NCBI GenBank assembly: GCA_965200465.1
Contig: OZ241358.1
Coordinates: 496,001 to 560,000 of the forward strand
Direction of reading: 5' to 3'
Origin: Azophilus sp965200465
GTDB taxonomy: Bacteria; Pseudomonadota; Gammaproteobacteria; Pseudomonadales; Azotimanducaceae
Length of the DNA stretch: 64,000 nt
Shown: one piece after another, positions 60,119 to 64,000 of the stretch
How positions within the stretch are numbered: position 1 is the first letter of the stretch
Layout of the letters: the number at the start of each line of letters is the position of its first letter
Notes under the pieces: generated by a model
What the model was told of the DNA's origin: nothing
The model's input: the letters and a program-made list of their open reading frames with translations, nothing else
Databases searched by the model: none
Program-made: the position numbers and the translations under genes

Positions 60119-60253
60119 AGGAATCGTTGCTAGGCAATCCGCATCCGGGGTTGGGGACTGTGTTTGCACGGCATCGATTTGTGCTTTGCGCCGGCTTTTG
60201 CATAATGCGCCGGTTCGCCTTTGCGGGCATGCACTTGCAGGAGAAGCGACGGC

Positions 60254-61210
60254 ATGACGTTCATAGTGACCGGCAGCAATGGCTTTATCGGCTGCAACAC
60301 CTGCCGTCGGCTGGCGGAGCTGGGCGAGCAGGTTGTCGGCGTTGATGACCTGTCCAGCGGCTTGGCGGAGGATTCGGCGGCCGGCGTTCAGTACCATGTG
60401 CATGACGTCACGGACGCGGACTGGATGACTCGCCTGCTCCGGGAGGTTAGGCCCAAGGCGGTCATCCACTTGGCGGCCATGCCCAAGGTGGCCCACTCGG
60501 TGGACCAGCCCCTGCTCACCACGGAGGTCAACCTCATGGGCGCCATCTCCGTGATGAACGCCATTCTCCAGGCGGAGTTGGTGGGCGGAACCCGGCTGGT
60601 TTTTGCCAGCAGCAGCTCGGTTTACGGCGATGGGGCGGCGCTTCCCACTACGGAGGGGCATCCCTGCAACCCAAAGTCGCCATACGGCTTGGCCAAGCTG
60701 CAGGCGGAGGGCTGGGTGCGCATGTTCCATCGCCTCTACGGCCTTGATGCGGTGAGCCTAAGGTATTTCAACGTCTTTGGCCCGGTGGGACGTTTCGGCG
60801 GCGCCTACTCCACGGTGGTGCCGGCTTGGCTGCATCATCTGTTTGCAGACCCCGCCTACCAGCCCTATCTGGAGGGGGACGGCAGCCAATCCCGAGACTT
60901 CTGCTTCATTGGAGACGTGGTGGAGGCCAACATCAGGGCGGCCACCAGAGCGCAGGGCTTTGCCGGGGAGGCGCTGAACATCGGCCGCGGCGACGCCTGC
61001 ACCCTGCTGGAGGTGAAGGCCGCCATCGAACGGGTGGTGGGCAAGGAACTCAGGTTGGAGCGCCGCCCGCCCCGCATCGGCGACGTTCCGCACACCTTGG
61101 CGGACATCTCGGCGGCGCGCACCGAGTTGGGCTTCAATCCGGGGAGCGATTTTTCCGCCGAACTGGCCGAGACGGCCGCCTGGTATCAGGAGAACTCCGC
61201 CGCCGCCTAG
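60254..61210 (+). CDS. NAD-dependent sugar epimerase/dehydratase (extended SDR)
   Basis: 318 residues from ATG 60254 with AGGAGA eight bases upstream and a CATAAT box near 60200. Rossmann motif TGSNGFIG, SSSSVYGDG, the YxxxK catalytic pair in SPYGLAKLQAEG, LRYFNVFGP and SRDFCFIGDVVEANIRA. Acts on nucleotide sugars for surface polysaccharide (GalE/WbpP-like). Exact substrate unknown. Confidence 0.9.
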   Translation: MTFIVTGSNGFIGCNTCRRLAELGEQVVGVDDLSSGLAEDSAAGVQYHVHDVTDADWMTRLLREVRPKAVIHLAAMPKVAHSVDQPLLTTEVNLMGAISVMNAILQAELVGGTRLVFASSSSVYGDGAALPTTEGHPCNPKSPYGLAKLQAEGWVRMFHRLYGLDAVSLRYFNVFGPVGRFGGAYSTVVPAWLHHLFADPAYQPYLEGDGSQSRDFCFIGDVVEANIRAATRAQGFAGEALNIGRGDACTLLEVKAAIERVVGKELRLERRPPRIGDVPHTLADISAARTELGFNPGSDFSAELAETAAWYQENSAAA

Positions 61211-61235
61211 ACTTTGCCCTTGACGGCGCAGGCGG

Positions 61236-61922
61236 CTAGTCCGCCTCCGCAACGCGCCTTAGCCTATGGATGACGATCGGCGCTTCGGGCACCCCGGCCA
61301 TGCCGTTGCGAACTTGGGTGTCGCTGAGCTCGATGGCCGTCACCGCATCCATGCCGGCCGTCACCTCGCCGAACACCGTGTAGCCCGGTTGCCCGGCCTT
61401 GGCGTCAAGGTGGGCGTTGTCGTTGACGTTGATGAAGAATTGCGCATCGGCGGAATTCGGGTCCGACAGCCGCGCCATGGCCACCGTGCCGCGGCGGTTG
61501 CGCAGCCCGTTGAAGGACTCGTTCGCCACGGTGCGCGGCGGCTTGCGGTGGTTCAGCTCGGCGTCGTAGCCGCCGGCCTGAATGACGAAATTGGCGATCA
61601 CGCGGTGGAAGATCAGGCCGTCGTAGAAGCCGTCGTCCGCTAGTTGCAGAAAATTGTCCACCGTGCGGGGCGCCTTGTCCGGAAGCAGCCTGATGCGGAT
61701 CTCGCCGGCGGAGGTTTCCAGCAGCACACTCGACGCCTCGTCCGCGTTGGCCGCCGTTGCGCCGCCGATGACGCAAAGGGCCAGCAGTGAACTGAGCCAG
61801 CGGCGCCGCGCCAACCCCTTGCCAATGGCTGAGAGAGTTGCGCTGTTGTCCCATTGGGCGAAAAGTGCCGTTTTTTCGGTTCGTTTCCCACTTTGCCCTA
61901 CTTTCCATCTATTTTCGGCCAT
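61236..61922 (-). CDS. Cyclophilin-type peptidyl-prolyl isomerase, exported
   Basis: 228 residues from ATG 61922, but the signal peptide (RRWLSSLLALCVIGGATAANA) only begins about 40 residues in, so a TTG near 61814 may be the real start. Cyclophilin core: GEIRIRLLPDKAPRTVDNFLQLADDGFYDGLIFHRVI, FVIQAGGYDAEL, RGTVAMARLSDPNSADAQFFINVNDN and YTVFGEVTAGMDAV. Periplasmic proline isomerase like PpiA. Confidence 0.88.
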   Translation of the reverse strand: MAENRWKVGQSGKRTEKTALFAQWDNSATLSAIGKGLARRRWLSSLLALCVIGGATAANADEASSVLLETSAGEIRIRLLPDKAPRTVDNFLQLADDGFYDGLIFHRVIANFVIQAGGYDAELNHRKPPRTVANESFNGLRNRRGTVAMARLSDPNSADAQFFINVNDNAHLDAKAGQPGYTVFGEVTAGMDAVTAIELSDTQVRNGMAGVPEAPIVIHRLRRVAEAD

Positions 61923-62088
61923 TCTCCCCCTCTCCCCCACTTTTGCGTCAAAAAGCCCCGTTTTGGCGTGGGGTGGAAACACGGCGAATGCGCATTCCAA
62001 CGCCCCGCCAACCCAGCCGGCAAGCGGTGCGGCGACGGGCGTTGCGAACGCCGCCGGCGGTTTCCAGGTAAGTGCGCTGCATTTGCGT

Positions 62089-62883
62089 TCATTCGCCGGC
62101 TGCGGAAGGCGTCGCGCCGTTTTGCAGCGCTTGCTTGAAGGCCTGCACGGTGGCGGCCAAGCCGCCATGCAGAGCGCGGGCGATGAGCGCGTGGCCGATG
62201 GACACTTCGGCCACCTCCTTAAGGTTGCGGAACAGGGGCAGGTTGTCCAAGTCGAGGTCGTGTCCGGCGTTGACGCCCAAGCCAAGCTCGACGGCGTGGC
62301 GGGCCGCCGCTTGATAGTCGGCCAAGAGGGCGCGGCTGCGCGCATCGTCAACGCCGAATTGGGCCACCGCGTCGGCAAAGGGGCCGGTGTACAGCTCAAC
62401 GCGGTCTGCGCCGAGCCGTTGCGCTAGGGTGATCTGCGCCGGCGCCGGGTCCATGAACAGGCTAACGCGGGCGCCTTGGCGCCGGTAGCGCTCGATCTTC
62501 CCGGCCAGTTTCGCGTTGTCGCCGCTTAGGTCGAAGCCGTGGTCGGAGGTGAGCTGATGATCGCTGTCCGGCACTAGGGTGGCTTGCTGCGGCCCGGCTT
62601 GCTCAATGAGCCGGTCGAAGCCGGGATAGCCGTTGTCCCGAGGGCCGGCGAAGGGGTTGCCTTCAATGTTGAACTCGATGCCGGGATGGGCCTTTAGGAA
62701 TTGCGCAAGGTCGGTGACGTCGGACGGGCGGATGTGGCGCTGGTCCGGGCGTGGATGCACGGTGATGCCGTCGGCCCCGGCCTTGATGACGGCAGCCGCC
62801 GCGTCGAGCAGGCTTGGCGCCTCGCCCTCTCTGGCGTTGCGCAGCAGGGCGACCTTGTTCAGGTTGACGCTCAGGGCGGTCAT
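62089..62883 (-). CDS. pdxJ: Pyridoxine 5'-phosphate synthase
   Basis: 264 residues. Last step of de novo vitamin B6 synthesis. TIM barrel with LSVNLNKVALLRNAR, AGADGITVHPRPDQRHI, FNIEGNP, ATLVPDSDHQLTSDHGFDL, VSLFMDP and GLGVNAGHDLDLDNLPL, then EVSIGHALIARALHGGL. Its product PLP serves the aminotransferase upstream among many others. Confidence 0.96.
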   Translation of the reverse strand: MTALSVNLNKVALLRNAREGEAPSLLDAAAAVIKAGADGITVHPRPDQRHIRPSDVTDLAQFLKAHPGIEFNIEGNPFAGPRDNGYPGFDRLIEQAGPQQATLVPDSDHQLTSDHGFDLSGDNAKLAGKIERYRRQGARVSLFMDPAPAQITLAQRLGADRVELYTGPFADAVAQFGVDDARSRALLADYQAAARHAVELGLGVNAGHDLDLDNLPLFRNLKEVAEVSIGHALIARALHGGLAATVQAFKQALQNGATPSAAGE

Positions 62884-62926
62884 GGGGCGGTGCGCAGCCT
62901 TGGCGCGGCGGCTGGGGTGCGGCGAG

Positions 62927-63493
62927 TCACTCCTTGGCTTCCGGTGCCTTGTTGGCCGGCGCCTGCACGGGCAGCAGCCCCAGCCGATGCAGATGGACGA
63001 ACGTCAGGATGACGTAGCCCAGGGTCAGCGCCAAGCCGCCGATGAGTTTGTAGCTCACCCAAACTTCCATGGAGAAGCCGTAGGCCACCACTAGGTTGAG
63101 CGCCCCGGCCAGGAAGAAGCCGGCCGCCCAGCCGAAGTTCAGCTGGGTCCACACCGGCGGCGGCAGCTTCAATTGGCCGCCGAGCAGCTTCTCAAGCAGG
63201 TTCTTGCCCATGAAGTGGCCGCCGATGAGGGAGGCGCTGAGCAGCCAGTTGATGACGGTGGGCTTCCACTGAATGAAGGTTTCGTCCCGCAGCAGCAGGG
63301 TCAGGCCGCCGAACAGGACGCTGGCCCAAAAAGTCAGCTTCAGCTCCCGGTCAATGGGCCGGCCGATGAGCTTGTAGGCGCCGACCTGCACCGTCACCGC
63401 GGCCATGAGGGCGCCCGTGGCCCAATAGATGTCGGCGGCGAAAAACACGCCGACGAAGACCAGAATGGGCAGAAAATTGGCTAGCTGCTGCAT
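62927..63493 (-). CDS. yciB: Inner-membrane septation protein A family (YciB/IspZ)
   Basis: 188 residues with five hydrophobic helices. LANFLPILVFVGVFFAADIYWATGALMAAVTVQ, KLTFWASVLFGGLTLLLRDETFIQWKPTVINWLLSASLIGGHFMGKNLL and NFGWAAGFFLAGALNLVVAY match the family. Involved in envelope integrity and cell division; the exact activity is not established. Confidence 0.93.
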   Translation of the reverse strand: MQQLANFLPILVFVGVFFAADIYWATGALMAAVTVQVGAYKLIGRPIDRELKLTFWASVLFGGLTLLLRDETFIQWKPTVINWLLSASLIGGHFMGKNLLEKLLGGQLKLPPPVWTQLNFGWAAGFFLAGALNLVVAYGFSMEVWVSYKLIGGLALTLGYVILTFVHLHRLGLLPVQAPANKAPEAKE

Positions 63494-63709
63494 GGCTGAA
63501 CCTCAGGCCCGCATCCTTGGCCAAGGCCGCCGCCGCTCGTCCGCCGGCCGCCGCCAAATGCGGCTTGAAAAGCCAACCTTAGCAGCATTCCCCCGGCTTG
63601 GGCAACCGCAGGAAATCGACCCCAATCCCCGGATAAGGATCGCCCGGCCCGTCGCCGCCCGCAGTCGGGTCCAGCACGATGGCGTCGCCGTGTCCGTATT
63701 GCCTGCCAC
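63494..63709. other. Gap with dispersed repeat D and a methylase-like relic
   Basis: Contains repeat D (63622-63650). On the minus strand just beside it a short frame reads GDAIVLDPTAGG, like motif I of DUF1156-type DNA methylases (LDPTAGGGS), then runs into the repeat. Confidence 0.5.
63622..63650. repeat. Dispersed repeat D, copy 3
   Basis: 29 bp differing from 15667-15695 by one base. Confidence 0.7.
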
Positions 63710-64000
63710 TCACTTCACTTCCTCCGCTGATGGGGCATAGGTGAACGCCCGTGCATACTCGTAGCCCCCGTCGGCCAGCCGCTTTCCGCTCCGGTTGGCC
63801 GCGGCGATACGCTCCTTGGCCGCGATGGGGTCTCCGTGGATGCCGATGGCATGCGGGAATTTCCCCCGGTCAGCATCAACCGGCAGCAGCGAAGCCAAAG
63901 CCGCCGCCATGGGCCGCTGCGCCCACCAGACATGCAGCCGGTTTGGGCCGGAAACGGCGTCATCGGCGTCCGCTCCCGCAAGGCCTCAATGCCGGTCTCG
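63710..64000 (-). pseudogene. Decayed DUF1156-like DNA methylase N-terminal fragment
   Basis: Reading leftwards from the window edge, one frame gives IEALRERTPMTPFPA. The homologous continuation NRLHVWWAQRPMAAALASLLPVDADR...GKFPHAIGIHGDP lies in another frame, so one base has been lost near 63950; that frame ends at a stop at 63710. LHVWWAxRP is the hallmark of DUF1156 proteins, large (about 1000-residue) DNA methylase-like proteins found in defence islands. The whole gene cannot be here: it is frameshifted, cut short and followed by a repeat. The part beyond the window is unseen. Confidence 0.5.

Overview
The window is GC-rich and densely coded. Gene content and order point to an uncultured member of the Gammaproteobacteria. 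Two divergent blocks carry the typical gammaproteobacterial order: map-glnD-dapD-dapE on the minus strand and rpsB-tsf-pyrH-frr-uppS-cdsA-rseP-bamA-skp-lpxD-fabZ-lpxA on the plus strand. OxyR, NfuA, PlsB, the GspC/GspD/GspN secretion proteins, RsmJ and PdxJ fit the same picture. This assignment is inference from synteny; no rRNA or tRNA gene was seen.

Left end, 1-5510: a complete diversity-generating retroelement (DGR), all on the plus strand. It holds a target gene cut by the window edge (ends 684, variable repeat VR1), an undiversified paralogue with a 14-C tract inside its signal peptide (758-1673), a secreted ankyrin-repeat protein (1666-2781), a second secreted target (2859-3776, VR2), an Avd-type accessory protein (3881-4291) and a DGR reverse transcriptase (4263-5510). 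The template repeat (TR, 5347-5468) lies inside the 3' part of the RT reading frame. Base by base, VR1 differs from TR at 10 positions and VR2 at 19. All of these are adenines in TR, out of 28 in the mutable core. The only shared non-adenine mismatch (TR 5461) falls in the GC-rich 3' end, as expected for an initiation-of-mutagenic-homology site. The targets have the SUMF1/FGE-sulfatase fold, a C-type-lectin-like scaffold, and VR falls where true formylglycine-generating enzymes carry their catalytic cysteines.

5511-16540: a non-coding stretch with a long inverted repeat, an AAA-ATPase/PD-(D/E)XK gene, ahcY, an aminotransferase and a c5-type cytochrome lipoprotein flanked by two inverted MITE-like elements, oxyR, a rubrerythrin/Fe-S oxidoreductase/DUF3501 stress cluster, idi, and a repeat-rich gap. 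16545-32590: a coupled pair of small unknown genes of lower GC, an MFS exporter, a type-2 (eukaryote-like) ileS, a LysR regulator, mnmH, a Sel1-like lipoprotein, msrA, nudL, a thioesterase, a membrane protein, nfuA, a second repeat-rich gap, tsaB and rsmJ. 32610-44642 (minus strand): plsB, gspD, gspC and gspN, then dapE, dapD, glnD and map.

44853-59943 is the translation/envelope block, with three departures from the usual order. A SLATT-like gene sits between uppS and cdsA, a GT39-type glycosyltransferase occupies the place of dxr, and a CmoA-like methyltransferase plus a MITE occupies the place of lpxB. The right end has a sugar epimerase, a cyclophilin, pdxJ, yciB and a decayed fragment resembling a DUF1156 DNA methylase. 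Several short dispersed repeat families, one carrying 15-nt homopolymers, fill the intergenic gaps.
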